From Halorubrum sp. DM2 (GTDB taxonomy: Archaea > Halobacteriota > Halobacteria > Halobacteriales > Haloferacaceae): a DNA stretch of 64,000 bases. Shown here piece by piece: positions 35,422 through 43,816 of the stretch. Where the stretch lies: assembly GCF_901686465.1 (NCBI RefSeq), contig NZ_LR594487.1, forward strand, positions 2,198,950 through 2,262,949, given 5' to 3'. Below the pieces are notes generated by a model. That model saw only the letters and a program-made list of their open reading frames with translations. It did not search any database and had not been told where the DNA came from. Positions within the stretch are counted from its first letter, which is position 1, and each line of letters starts with the position of its first letter. Made by a program: the position numbers and the translations under genes.

Positions 35422-35837
35422 AGCGACGGTCGACGCCGACGGGATTTAACTACTACCCGTTGCGGTGGCGCGCGCCTCCGAGCGCCTTTTTAAAGGCGCG
35501 AGGAGCGCCGCGCGATGGAGTCGGTCGCCGAAGCGAAGCGACGGCGACCGACGAGGCTGGGTAGGTGTGAGGTGCGGGGCGGTGCTGTGCGAGGTGGGAC
35601 TCGAAGGGGCAGCCGCGAGGACGACGCAGGCGACGGAAGCACCGCAACGAGGGAGCGATAGCGAGCGAGTGAGGAGCGCACCGAGCGTGCGTCGTCCTCG
35701 CGGCTGGGGCTTCGGCGGTCTCAGTCATCAAGTCGGTTCCGTAGTATCGAGCGGCTGGGGCTTCGGCAGCACCCTCACCTGTATTCGACACTACCAGAAC
35801 ACGAAAGAACTCGACGTACCGTCCGCGAACCGCGCCA
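35422..35837. other. Gene-free interval between phosphodiesterase gene and rfcS
   Basis: This 416-bp stretch holds the phosphodiesterase promoter (about 35445), repeat element B (35461-35769) and a short tail before the rfcS stop codon. No supported gene. Confidence 0.8.
35461..35769 (+). repeat. Structured intergenic repeat element, copy B (possible ncRNA)
   Basis: About 310 bp, homologous in inverted orientation to the element at 16261-16593. It starts TGCGGTGGCGCGC. It has a palindromic hairpin GCGCCTTT-tt-AAAGGCGC (35482-35499), then an 11-bp hairpin (35520-35530 with 35542-35552). The conserved boxes GCGGTGCTGTGCG (35579) and GGGACTCGAAGGGGCAG (from 35596) follow. A perfect 18-bp stem is AGCCGCGAGGACGACGCA (35611-35628) with its complement at 35688-35705. 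It ends in two GGCTGGGGCTTCGG boxes at 35702 and 35753. Both long stems differ in sequence from copy A yet remain paired. GCGGTGCT (35579-35586) can also pair with AGCACCGC (35638-35645), crossing the 18-bp stem like a pseudoknot. Confidence 0.82.
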
Positions 35838-36824
35838 CTACTCCTCGTCTAAGGATAGCGCGGCCAGAAGCGACTCCAACTGGACCTGCTCGTTCGCGCC
35901 CTCGGCGATCCGGTAGTCGGCCTCGCCGATGCGCTCCATCAGCCGCACCGCCTCGCGCTCGCTCAATTCGAACTCCCAGACGGAGCGGTGGAGCTGGTCG
36001 ATCACGTCGCCGCCGGCCATCCCCGTCTCCGTGAGCAGCGTGTCGAGGGTCGACCGCGCCCGCGCGAAGTCGCCGTTCAGCGCGTCGGTCACCATCGATT
36101 CGATCTCCTCCGGACGCGCCGTCGCCGTGATCGCGTACACCGCCTCCTCGTCGACGATGTCGCCGGTCGTCGCCGCGGCCTGAAGGGAGTTGATCGCGCG
36201 GCGCATGTCGCCGTCGGCCGCGTACACGAGGGCGTCGACGCCCGCGTCGGTCACCTCGATCTCCTCCGCCGCCGCGATCTCGCGGACCATCCCGCCGACC
36301 GCCTCGTCCGAGAGCGGCGAGAACCGGAAGACGGCACAGCGGGACTGGATCGGGTCGATGATCTTCGACGAGTAGTTACACGAGAGGATGAACCGCGTGT
36401 TGTCGGAGAACTGCTCCATCGTCCGGCGGAGCGCTGACTGTGCGTCATCAGTGAGGCTGTCGGCCTCGTCGAGGAACACGATCCGGAAGTCGCCGCCGAA
36501 CGACGAGCGCGCGAACCCCTTGATCCGGTCGCGGACCACGTCGATTCCGCGTTGGTCAGAGGCGTTGAGTTCGAGGAAGTTCCCGCGCCAGTTGTCCTCG
36601 CCGTAGATTTCGCGGGCGATGGCGGTGGCTGCGGTGGTTTTTCCGATGCCTGCTGGGCCTGAAAATAATAGGTGGGGGACGTCGTCCTGCGCGATGTAGC
36701 TCTGGAGTCGCTCGACGATCTCCTCCTGTCCGTGGATGTCGTCGAGCGTCTGCGGCCGGTACTTCTCGATCCAGATCTCCCGGCCGGTGGCGGTCGCGGC
36801 CGTCTGCTCGTCGCCCTCGCTCAT
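35838..36824 (-). CDS. rfcS: Replication factor C small subunit
   Basis: This clamp-loader AAA+ ATPase opens PCNA onto primed DNA. From the ATG at 36824 the 328-residue protein shows [20 protein letters not shown], Walker [12 protein letters not shown] (residues 54-64), [20 protein letters not shown], Walker [21 protein letters not shown] and sensor 1 [20 protein letters not shown] with the SRC arginine finger. It is a full-length, intein-free copy. The codons for residues 52-65 (36671-36630) are A/T-ending (CTA TTA TTT TCA, CCA GCA, GGA AAA), unlike the rest of the gene. Milder islands lie at NASDQRG and LTDDAQSA. Confidence 0.97.
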   Translation of the reverse strand: MSEGDEQTAATATGREIWIEKYRPQTLDDIHGQEEIVERLQSYIAQDDVPHLLFSGPAGIGKTTAATAIAREIYGEDNWRGNFLELNASDQRGIDVVRDRIKGFARSSFGGDFRIVFLDEADSLTDDAQSALRRTMEQFSDNTRFILSCNYSSKIIDPIQSRCAVFRFSPLSDEAVGGMVREIAAAEEIEVTDAGVDALVYAADGDMRRAINSLQAAATTGDIVDEEAVYAITATARPEEIESMVTDALNGDFARARSTLDTLLTETGMAGGDVIDQLHRSVWEFELSEREAVRLMERIGEADYRIAEGANEQVQLESLLAALSLDEE

Positions 36825-36949
36825 TGCCGGATCCGAGGGTCGGCGGGGTGATAAACGAACCGAGAACGGGGCGTGGTCGGGTTGGTCCCCGAGCCGCCTC
36901 AAGTGAACTTCTCGATCAGGCGAACCCGTCGATCAGGCGAACCTGCCGC

Positions 36950-37894
36950 TCAGGCGAACTCGTCGATCAGCGCGGGCACCACGTCGAAGAGGTCGCCGAC
37001 GATCCCGTAGTCGGCGATGTCGAAAATGGGCGCGTTCGGGTCGGTGTTGATCGCGATTATCGTGTCCGATCCCTTCATGCCGGCGACGTGTTGGACCGCG
37101 CCGGAGATGCCGATCGCGAGGTACACGTCCGGCGTGACGACCTTCCCCGACTGGCCGACCTGCCGGTTCTTCGGCAGCCAGCCGTTGTCGACGATCGGTC
37201 GGGAGGCCGACAGCGTCGCCCCGAGCGCCTCCGCGAGCTCCTCAACCAGCTCCAAGTTCTCCTCCTCTTCGATGCCGCGACCGACGGACACGAGCACGTC
37301 GGCGTCCGCGATGTCGACGTCGCCCCCGCCGACCTCCTCGAACCCCGTGACGCGGGCTCCCGACTCTGGGAAGTCGATCTCGGCCGTCTCGACGGTCGCG
37401 TCGCCGACCCCCTCCGCGGGCGGCCACTCGCCGCCGCGGACCGTGAGCACGAACCGGTCGCCGGCGACGTCGACGGTCGTCTCGACCTTCGAGCCGTACA
37501 TCTCGCGGGTGACGGTGAGTCCGTCCTCGTAGTCGATCCCGACCGCGTCGGTCACGAGCGTGACGCCGAGATCCTCGGCGAGCGCGGGCGCGTAGTCGAG
37601 CCCGTTGACGGAGTTCGGCAGCACCACCGCGCCGGCGTCGAGCCGGTCGGCGAGCTCCGCGGCCGCCGTCTGGTAGGCGTTGTGGTCGAACTCCTCGCCG
37701 TCGTCGACGGCGTGGACCGCGTCGACGCCCTCGCGGTTCAGGTCCGCCGCGAACGCGTCGACGTCGCCGCCGATCACGGCCACGTGGAGGTCGCTCCCGC
37801 GCTCGTCCGCGAGCGCTCTCCCGGCGGTGATCGCCTCGTACGAGACGTCCCGCAGGTCTCCGCGACGGTGTTCGGCGACGACGAGCACGCTCAT
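36950..37894 (-). CDS. etfA: Electron transfer flavoprotein, alpha subunit
   Basis: This FAD-binding subunit of ETF has 314 residues and accepts electrons from acyl-CoA or similar dehydrogenases. The C-terminal FAD domain has SRPIVDNGWLPKNRQVGQSG, then VTPDVYLAIGISGAVQHVAG and MKGSDTIIAINTDPNAPIFD, all ETF-alpha signatures. The ATG at 37894 overlaps the TGA of etfB (ATGA), so they form an operon. A GTG directly before the ATG is an alternative start. The electron outlet may be the membrane Fe-S protein at 60712. Confidence 0.95.
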   Translation of the reverse strand: MSVLVVAEHRRGDLRDVSYEAITAGRALADERGSDLHVAVIGGDVDAFAADLNREGVDAVHAVDDGEEFDHNAYQTAAAELADRLDAGAVVLPNSVNGLDYAPALAEDLGVTLVTDAVGIDYEDGLTVTREMYGSKVETTVDVAGDRFVLTVRGGEWPPAEGVGDATVETAEIDFPESGARVTGFEEVGGGDVDIADADVLVSVGRGIEEEENLELVEELAEALGATLSASRPIVDNGWLPKNRQVGQSGKVVTPDVYLAIGISGAVQHVAGMKGSDTIIAINTDPNAPIFDIADYGIVGDLFDVVPALIDEFA

Positions 37895-38682
37895 CACGCG
37901 CCCACCCCCTTCTCCCGCAGGACCTCCGCAAGGCGGCCCGCGGACTCCCCCGCGTCGCCCTCGATGATCTCCGCGTCAGACTCGCTTTCCGGTTCGTACA
38001 TCTCGGTGATCGTCAGCGCGCTCTCGACGTCGGCGGCGGTCAGACCGAGATCGGCCAGATCCTTCGCGGCGATCTCCTTGCGCTGCGCCTGTCGTATCCC
38101 GCGGAGGCTGGCGTACCGCGGCTCGTTGAGTCCGGTCTGGACCGTCAACACCGCCGGGAGGTCGACGTCGGTCAGCTCCTCGACGCCGCCCTCCAGCTCG
38201 CGGTGGACGTGCGCGACGCCCGCGTCCGCGTCGACGTCGAGGTGGTTGACGACCGCGGCGTGCTCGAAGCCGATCCGCTCGGCGAGCGCGACGCCGGTCG
38301 CGCCGAACCCGGTGTCGGCCGCCTGAACGCCGCCGAGGATCAGGTCCGGCTCCTCTTCCGCGACGACGGCCTCGAACAGGTCGACCTTCGAGGCGACGTC
38401 CGGGAACGAGCCCTCCAGCGCGTCGTCCCAGACCCGGACCGCCCGGTCCGCGCCCTTCGCGAGCGCCATCCGGATCGTCTCCTCGGCGCGCTCCGGGCCG
38501 ACGGTGACGGCGACGACCTCGTCCGCGATCCCGCTCTCGGCCAACTGGACGGCGGCCTCGACGGCGTAGTCGTCCCACTCGTTGAGGTCGTATTCGAGGT
38601 CGGACTCGGCGATGTCGGTCCCCTCGATCGCGAAGTCGTCGTCAGCCTCCGCGACCTCCTTGACGGTCACCAGAACCTTCAT
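37894..38682 (-). CDS. etfB: Electron transfer flavoprotein, beta subunit
   Basis: This ETF beta subunit of 262 residues starts at the ATG at 38682 with KVLVTVKEVAEADDDF. EYDLNEWDDYAVEAAVQLAE, DLILGGVQAADTGFGATGVA and VLTVQTGLNEPRYASLRGIR are family signatures. It overlaps etfA by 4 bp, and both would assemble the heterodimer that carries FAD and AMP or a second FAD. The ETF feeds electrons from dehydrogenases to the quinone pool. No bifurcation-specific partner is adjacent. Confidence 0.95.
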   Translation of the reverse strand: MKVLVTVKEVAEADDDFAIEGTDIAESDLEYDLNEWDDYAVEAAVQLAESGIADEVVAVTVGPERAEETIRMALAKGADRAVRVWDDALEGSFPDVASKVDLFEAVVAEEEPDLILGGVQAADTGFGATGVALAERIGFEHAAVVNHLDVDADAGVAHVHRELEGGVEELTDVDLPAVLTVQTGLNEPRYASLRGIRQAQRKEIAAKDLADLGLTAADVESALTITEMYEPESESDAEIIEGDAGESAGRLAEVLREKGVGA

Positions 38683-38786
38683 GATCGATACTGCGGCGCT
38701 CGCCCTGTAATGGTTTTCGGAACGGTCGACGGCGGACAATCGGTTTTCGTCGCGGTCGGTCGGACTCCAGTCTCCGGTCGGGCCGC

Positions 38787-40073
38787 TCAGTCGTCGACGC
38801 GTTCGGCCTCGTCACCGCCCTCGCTGTCCTCGCCGTCCGGCAGCGAGATGAGGTTCTCGCGGCCCAGCCGGAGCTTCTCGACGCGGCCCTCGTCGGCCAT
38901 CGCCGACAGCAACTGCGACACCTTCGCGTCCGACCACCCGGTCTCGGCGACGATGTCGGCCTGCCGCATCCGACCGCCGTTCTCGTCGAGGAGCCGCTCG
39001 ACGCGCTCCTCGTCCGACAGCAGCGAGAGGTCCGTCCCGTCCTCGCTCCCGTCGGTATCGGCGGATCCCCCGGCGTCCGTCTCGGGTCCGCCGCCCCCGT
39101 TCGGACCGGTGACGGGACCTCGGGCCTCCGCTCTCGCCTCCCGTTCGTCGCCGTTCGCGACCGGTTCGCCGGCTTCGGCCTCCGCGGCGTTGATCCGGCG
39201 GTATCCCACGACGCTCCCGGCGACGAGGGTCGCCGCGAGCAGGATCGCGGCCACAACCATCTCCCACGGCGGCGACCCTGCGGGCCCGTAGACGATCGCC
39301 ACCGGCTCGCCCCCGTCGAACGTCTGGGGGCCTTCGATGATCACGTCGCCGTCGGAGAGCCGTGTCACGGCCGTGCTCGGCGTTCCGGTGACGGTGTATC
39401 CCTCGGGCGTCGCCACCTCCAGCGTCTGGCTCGATTCGAGGCTGCGCAGCCACGTCTCGTTGCCCGGCGTCGTCAACGCGTCGCCGAGGACGAGGTTCTC
39501 GCCGTCCTGCGCGAGAAACGCCGTCCACGTGAACGTCAGCCGCAGTTCGCCGACCGCGACCGCCTCCTCGGTCGCGACGTCGAACTCTTCCGGGTCCTCG
39601 TGGACGACGACCTTGCGGTCGACGTCCCCGATCGACATCGACCGGCCGACGTTGCGGTTCGCCTCGCGACGGAACCCCTCGAACAGGTCGGCGCTCGGGC
39701 CGATATCGCCGTCCCGGAACCGATCGCCGGCGGTCTCGAACGCGGCCGTCTCGTTTCCGTCCGCCAGCGAGTACCGCACGGCGACGGTCCAGTCGGCGCT
39801 GCGGTCGGGGTTCAACTCGAGGCGGATCCGCGTCGCCGAGGGCGACGTGATGGCGTCGTCGGTCTGCTGTCGAAGCGCCGTCGCCCGGCGCTCGACGGAG
39901 AGCGACCCCGCGGAACGCGGCGCGTCGTCGCCGACGGCGGCGCTCGGCGGGGCTTCGGCCGCGTCGAGGGTGGAAGGGACAGTGACCGCGCCGCCGACCG
40001 CAGCGCCGGCGCTCGCGATCAACGCGAGCGCGACGGCCGCGACCAGAAGCGCGCGAAGAGCGGGGTTCCGCAT
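38787..40073 (-). CDS. Membrane-anchored winged-helix regulator with extracellular domain
   Basis: This 428-residue protein has a signal peptide (residues 1-26, ALLVAAVALALIASAGAAVG), an extracellular beta-rich domain (about 60-265), one membrane segment (about 270-292, MVVAAILLAATLVAGSVVGY), an acidic/Gly linker and a cytoplasmic C-terminal winged helix (about 349-415, LLSDEERVERLLDENGGRMR, then ETGWSDAKVSQLLSAMADEG). This outside-in architecture would let an extracytoplasmic signal act directly on DNA. Haloarchaeal relatives are annotated as DUF7343/DUF7345 proteins, from memory. It is divergent from a secreted protein gene with about 195 bp between starts, a plausible target. Signal and target unknown. 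Confidence 0.85.
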   Translation of the reverse strand: MRNPALRALLVAAVALALIASAGAAVGGAVTVPSTLDAAEAPPSAAVGDDAPRSAGSLSVERRATALRQQTDDAITSPSATRIRLELNPDRSADWTVAVRYSLADGNETAAFETAGDRFRDGDIGPSADLFEGFRREANRNVGRSMSIGDVDRKVVVHEDPEEFDVATEEAVAVGELRLTFTWTAFLAQDGENLVLGDALTTPGNETWLRSLESSQTLEVATPEGYTVTGTPSTAVTRLSDGDVIIEGPQTFDGGEPVAIVYGPAGSPPWEMVVAAILLAATLVAGSVVGYRRINAAEAEAGEPVANGDEREARAEARGPVTGPNGGGGPETDAGGSADTDGSEDGTDLSLLSDEERVERLLDENGGRMRQADIVAETGWSDAKVSQLLSAMADEGRVEKLRLGRENLISLPDGEDSEGGDEAERVDD

Positions 40074-40269
40074 ACGTCTCCGCTCACTCGCGCACCGGGC
40101 AAAACGCTTTCCATACGCTGTTTTTTGACAGGAATCTTGTCGGACCCCCTCCCCGCGTTCGCCGACGCGGTCGATCCGGTCGCCGTCCCCGGTTCGGTCC
40201 ATCCCGGCGGACCGTCCGGACGACCGGTCGCAGTAGGTGGATTTTTTGTGTCACGGGGTGAACCGACCG

Positions 40270-41601
40270 ATGATGAGAGCCCTCCTCACCGCCGCCGTCG
40301 CGATCCTGCTGCTCGCGGGGCCGGTCGCCACCGTCGCCGCGCCGGGCTCGGCCCCGTCGTCCGGCGGTTCGGCCGTTCCACCCGGTTTGGGCGCTGTCGC
40401 CGACTCGCCCGCTCTTGCCGGTTCTGACGCTGTCGCCAGTTCGTCGTCGCCCGTCACCGAGCAGACGTCGACGCCGCAGGTCGACCGAGCGAACCTCACG
40501 TTCCGCACCCTGTCGACGCCGGCGGGTGCGGAGACGCGCGTCAGCACGTACGCGCGCGGTCCCGACCTCGGTTCGTCGCTCGGGTTCGTGACCGCGGACA
40601 CCGACGCCGCGGTGGAGACCGCGGCCGTCGTTCGTCGGATCGAAGGCGCTGAATCGACCGTCGAGCGGCAACAGCACATCCTCGCGGAGATCAACCGGAT
40701 CGAGCGCGCGGAGGTCGCACTCGAAAGTCGGCAGGCGAACGCCTTCGCCGCGCACGCGGCCGGGGAGGTGTCCGACCGCGAACTGGTCGACGAACTCGTC
40801 CGCGTGGCCGCGATCGCCCGCGAGTACGACGAGCGGCTCGACGAGATCGACGCGCTCGCCGAGGCGACGGACGGCTTCAGCTCGCCGAGTCGGCTCGACG
40901 AGCTTCAGGTGGCGCTACAGGTGTACGAGGGCCCCGTCCGCGAGCAGGCGCTCGCGACCGCCAGAGGGCAGTCGCCCCCGACCGACATGTGCGTCGCGTC
41001 GAGTCAGGGAGCGGTCGTGCTCGCGACCGTCGTCGACGGCGAGTACGTCCGCGAGGTCTTTCGGACGGACCGCTGGGACCGCGGCGGCGGCCCCATCTCG
41101 AACGATCTGGCGATCGAAGTGACCGAGGCCGCGTACCCCGAGACGACGGCGCTCCGCGAGCCGGACGCGTTCGGCGCAGGCGCGGTCCAGCGGATCACGA
41201 TCCCCCACGAGTTCGGCACCCTCCGCACCTTCGTCAGCGGCGGGACAGAGCGGGTGTTCGTCGAACACCAACGGATCGACCTGGCCGCGTTCCCCGACAG
41301 TGAGTCGGTCTCGGAGAGCGGCGACGGGTTCAACGTCACCGTCGAGCGGACCTACCCCGGCGGCCCGGTGACCGTCACCGTCCTCGACGACGAGACGGAC
41401 GAGCCCGTCTCTAACGTCACCGTCACCAAGTCCATCGGCGACGGCGACAGTCAGGCCATCGGCACGACGAACGCGGCCGGCGTCGTCCGGACGCTCTCCC
41501 CGTCCGAGACGTACCGCATCACGGTCGTCGACGAACCCCGCGTCGTCGTCGTCGGCGACATCGACCCGCTCCCGACGCCGAGACCGATCGGCGACGAGTG
41601 A
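40270..41601 (+). CDS. Secreted haloarchaeal protein (DUF7096-like)
   Basis: This 443-residue exported protein has a Sec-type signal peptide (MMRALLTAAVAILLLAGPVA), a helical coiled region with RRIEGAESTVERQQHILAEI and ELVRVAAIAREYDERLDEID, and a carboxy-terminal beta domain (VTVTVLDDETDEPVSNVTVT) like a carboxypeptidase-regulatory-type fold. No membrane anchor follows. From memory it resembles haloarchaeal DUF7096/DUF7094 proteins of unknown function. It is divergent from the membrane-anchored regulator and upstream of a pilin gene, suggesting a cell-surface gene neighbourhood. Confidence 0.8.
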   Translation: MMRALLTAAVAILLLAGPVATVAAPGSAPSSGGSAVPPGLGAVADSPALAGSDAVASSSSPVTEQTSTPQVDRANLTFRTLSTPAGAETRVSTYARGPDLGSSLGFVTADTDAAVETAAVVRRIEGAESTVERQQHILAEINRIERAEVALESRQANAFAAHAAGEVSDRELVDELVRVAAIAREYDERLDEIDALAEATDGFSSPSRLDELQVALQVYEGPVREQALATARGQSPPTDMCVASSQGAVVLATVVDGEYVREVFRTDRWDRGGGPISNDLAIEVTEAAYPETTALREPDAFGAGAVQRITIPHEFGTLRTFVSGGTERVFVEHQRIDLAAFPDSESVSESGDGFNVTVERTYPGGPVTVTVLDDETDEPVSNVTVTKSIGDGDSQAIGTTNAAGVVRTLSPSETYRITVVDEPRVVVVGDIDPLPTPRPIGDE

Positions 41602-41668
41602 GTGGCCTCCAGAACTGAGTCTTCCCCGGCGTGCGACTCCTTATGTACGAACCCGCGCCACCACCGCC

Positions 41669-42145
41669 GTGTCACCAGTCGTTCGTCGCGACGGTCGCGG
41701 AATCGCCCCCGTCGCGGGCGTGCTGCTGATCGCGATCACGGTCGTGCTGGCCGGCGGCGTCGCGACCGCGGCGCTCGACGCGCCGAGCGACCCGGCACCG
41801 TCGGCGGTGCTGTCGCTGTCGGCGACCGACGACCGCGTCTCGATCTATCACCGCGGCGGCGATCCGATCGACGTCGCGGCCGCGACCCTCCGCGTCCGCG
41901 TCGACGGCGAACCGCTCGACGAACAGCCGCCGGTCCCGTTCTTCTCCGCGACCGGCTTCCACCCCGGACCGACCGGCCCGTTCAACGCCGCCAGCGACGA
42001 CACGTGGCGGACCGGCGACACGGCGACGTTCCGCGTCGCCGGGACCAACGACCCGACGCTCGAACCGGGCCGGACGGTGACCGTCGAGGTTACGGTCAAC
42101 GGGCAGCCGGTCGCGTCGCTGGAAACGGTCGTCGAGTCGGGGTGA
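41669..42145 (+). CDS. Archaeal type IV pilin-like protein
   Basis: This 158-residue protein starts with GTG and has a class III signal: basic head (VRRDGRG), cleavage-site-like RGIAPVAGVLLIAITVVLAG hydrophobic helix, then a beta-rich extracellular domain (AVLSLSATDDRVSIYHRGGD). This is the archaeal pilin N-terminal (DUF1628-type) arrangement processed by PibD. Adhesion or surface filament roles are typical. It is a lone pilin with no assembly ATPase in the window. Length is typical of minor pilins. Confidence 0.87.
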   Translation: MSPVVRRDGRGIAPVAGVLLIAITVVLAGGVATAALDAPSDPAPSAVLSLSATDDRVSIYHRGGDPIDVAAATLRVRVDGEPLDEQPPVPFFSATGFHPGPTGPFNAASDDTWRTGDTATFRVAGTNDPTLEPGRTVTVEVTVNGQPVASLETVVESG

Positions 42146-42172
42146 GAACGTGGCCGCGATGGAATCGACGAT

Positions 42173-42817
42173 TCAGTTGGTGGCGTCCGTCTCGTCGCCG
42201 CCCGGGACCCGAGCGACGGTCGTGATCGCTCGCGGGCTCTGCGGAGTGGCCTGCTGGATGTGGTGTTCGAACTCCTCGTAGCCCGCCTCGCCGAACATCC
42301 GATCGGCCTCGTCGGCGTCGTAAAACAGCATGATCGCGTCGGCGACCCGCTGGAGGACCGGGTTGTGCGGGTAGTCTGGACCGACGACGAGCACCTGTCC
42401 GCCGGGCTTGGCCACCCGTCGGAGCTCTCGGAGCCCCTCGACGGGGTTCGGCCAGTACTCGATCGATCCGGACGACCAGACCACGTCGAAGGCGTCGTCG
42501 CGGAACGGGAGCCGTTCGGCGTCGCCGCGGTAGAAGTTCACGCGGTCGTGTTTCCCGAACTTCTCGAACGCCTTCTCCATCTGGTGGATGCTCTGGTCGA
42601 GGCCGTGGACGTCGTCGGCGTGTTCGAGCAGCCCTTCGGTGCCGAACCCGGTGCCGCAGCCGACGTCGAGGACTTTCGGGTCGTCGCCGAACTCCAGCCA
42701 CGAGAGCGCTTCCGCGCGCATCTCCTCGTTCCAGTTGAAGCTGTTAATCCGGTCGTACACCTTCGAGAGATACTTGTAGAAGAGCCGGGCGTTCGACTTG
42801 TCCTCGAGGATCCCCAT
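42173..42817 (-). CDS. Class I SAM methyltransferase, MPBQ/menaquinone-type
   Basis: This 214-residue SAM-dependent methyltransferase has motif I VLDVGCGTGFGTEGLLEH, DVHGLDQSIHQMEKAFEKFG, motif II-like FDVVWSSGSIEYWPNPVEGL and motif III RVAKPGGQVLVVGPDYPHNP. The sequence GSIEYWPNPVEGLRE recalls plant/cyanobacterial 2-methyl-6-phytyl-1,4-benzoquinone methyltransferase, and haloarchaeal homologs are thought to methylate the menaquinone ring. It is convergent with the pilin gene. Substrate assignment is by resemblance. Confidence 0.85.
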   Translation of the reverse strand: MGILEDKSNARLFYKYLSKVYDRINSFNWNEEMRAEALSWLEFGDDPKVLDVGCGTGFGTEGLLEHADDVHGLDQSIHQMEKAFEKFGKHDRVNFYRGDAERLPFRDDAFDVVWSSGSIEYWPNPVEGLRELRRVAKPGGQVLVVGPDYPHNPVLQRVADAIMLFYDADEADRMFGEAGYEEFEHHIQQATPQSPRAITTVARVPGGDETDATN

Positions 42818-42961
42818 TTACCGATTCCTTGGGCCGCCCGCCCCATAACGACACGGATCCGCGGGCGATTTCGGCCCTCTCGTCGCCCCGCTTTCGTCCG
42901 GCTTTTGCGCCTCCCGACCCGCTTCCGACCGGCTTTTCCGCCCGCCGTCCCACACACGGGT

Positions 42962-43783
42962 ATGGACCCGACGACGAGCGGCCGGTTCCGCGTCCACGAC
43001 CGCTGCCAGCGACCGGACATCGACGACGGCGCGGACGCCGGATCTGTTGCGGCCGCCAACTCCGCCACCCCCGAGGAGTTCGTCCTCGTCGAGCTCGCCG
43101 ACGGGCCGGTCGACCCGACCGACCCCGACGCCGCGGACCGGTACGACCCGCTCTACGCGGCCGCCGAGGGGTACGAGGGCGACCTCGCGGACGCGGTCGA
43201 CGCGCTCCGCCCCGGCTTCGTCGTCGATGCGACGCTCGCGTGGACCGACGGCTCCGCTCGGTTCCGCGAGGTCGAGACCGTCCGCGAGACGCGGTTCCGC
43301 TTCGCCGACGGGATCGAGGGGATGTTCGAGGCGGCCGTCGAGACTTGGGAGCAGATCCGCGCCGAGGGCGAGCCGGTCGGCTCGATCACCACCCGCTCGA
43401 ACGACGGCGACCCTAACGGCGCGCTGTACCTCTTCGCGGACGGCCCCGGCAGCGACACCTTCGACGAGGTCCGGTCGGGCCGGCTCCCGATCGAACCGCT
43501 CGTCGCGCGCGTGAACGACTCTCGTGGCGACGACGACCCGAGAGAAGTGTTCGTGTTGCGCCCCGCGGCGCACGAGTTCGTCGCCGTCTACGTCGTCTTC
43601 GACCGCGACGGCGTCCTCGCGCAGACGGTCCGGGACACGTACGACCTCGGTCCCGGTCTCGCCGCCGGACTCGACGCGAGCTATCCGACCGACGGGGACG
43701 ATTCTGTCGGCGACGACTCCGACGGCGGAGACGAAGCCGACGGAGACGACGGCGGCGACTTCGACGCGCTCGACCGTCTGTAG
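42962..43783 (+). CDS. Acidic haloarchaeal protein of unknown function (DUF6663-like)
   Basis: This 273-residue soluble acidic protein starts at the ATG at 42962. Blocks such as FVLVELADGPVDPTDPDAAD, GFVVDATLAWTDGSARFREV and FVAVYVVFDRDGVLAQTVRD suggest an alpha/beta fold. The C-terminal ~35 residues are almost all Asp, Gly, Glu and Ser. From memory it resembles DUF6663, known only in haloarchaea. It is divergent from the methyltransferase gene with about 145 bp between them. Function unknown. Confidence 0.75.
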   Translation: MDPTTSGRFRVHDRCQRPDIDDGADAGSVAAANSATPEEFVLVELADGPVDPTDPDAADRYDPLYAAAEGYEGDLADAVDALRPGFVVDATLAWTDGSARFREVETVRETRFRFADGIEGMFEAAVETWEQIRAEGEPVGSITTRSNDGDPNGALYLFADGPGSDTFDEVRSGRLPIEPLVARVNDSRGDDDPREVFVLRPAAHEFVAVYVVFDRDGVLAQTVRDTYDLGPGLAAGLDASYPTDGDDSVGDDSDGGDEADGDDGGDFDALDRL

Positions 43784-43816
43784 CCCTCTTTTCCGCACTC
43801 CGCGACCGACGCCGCG

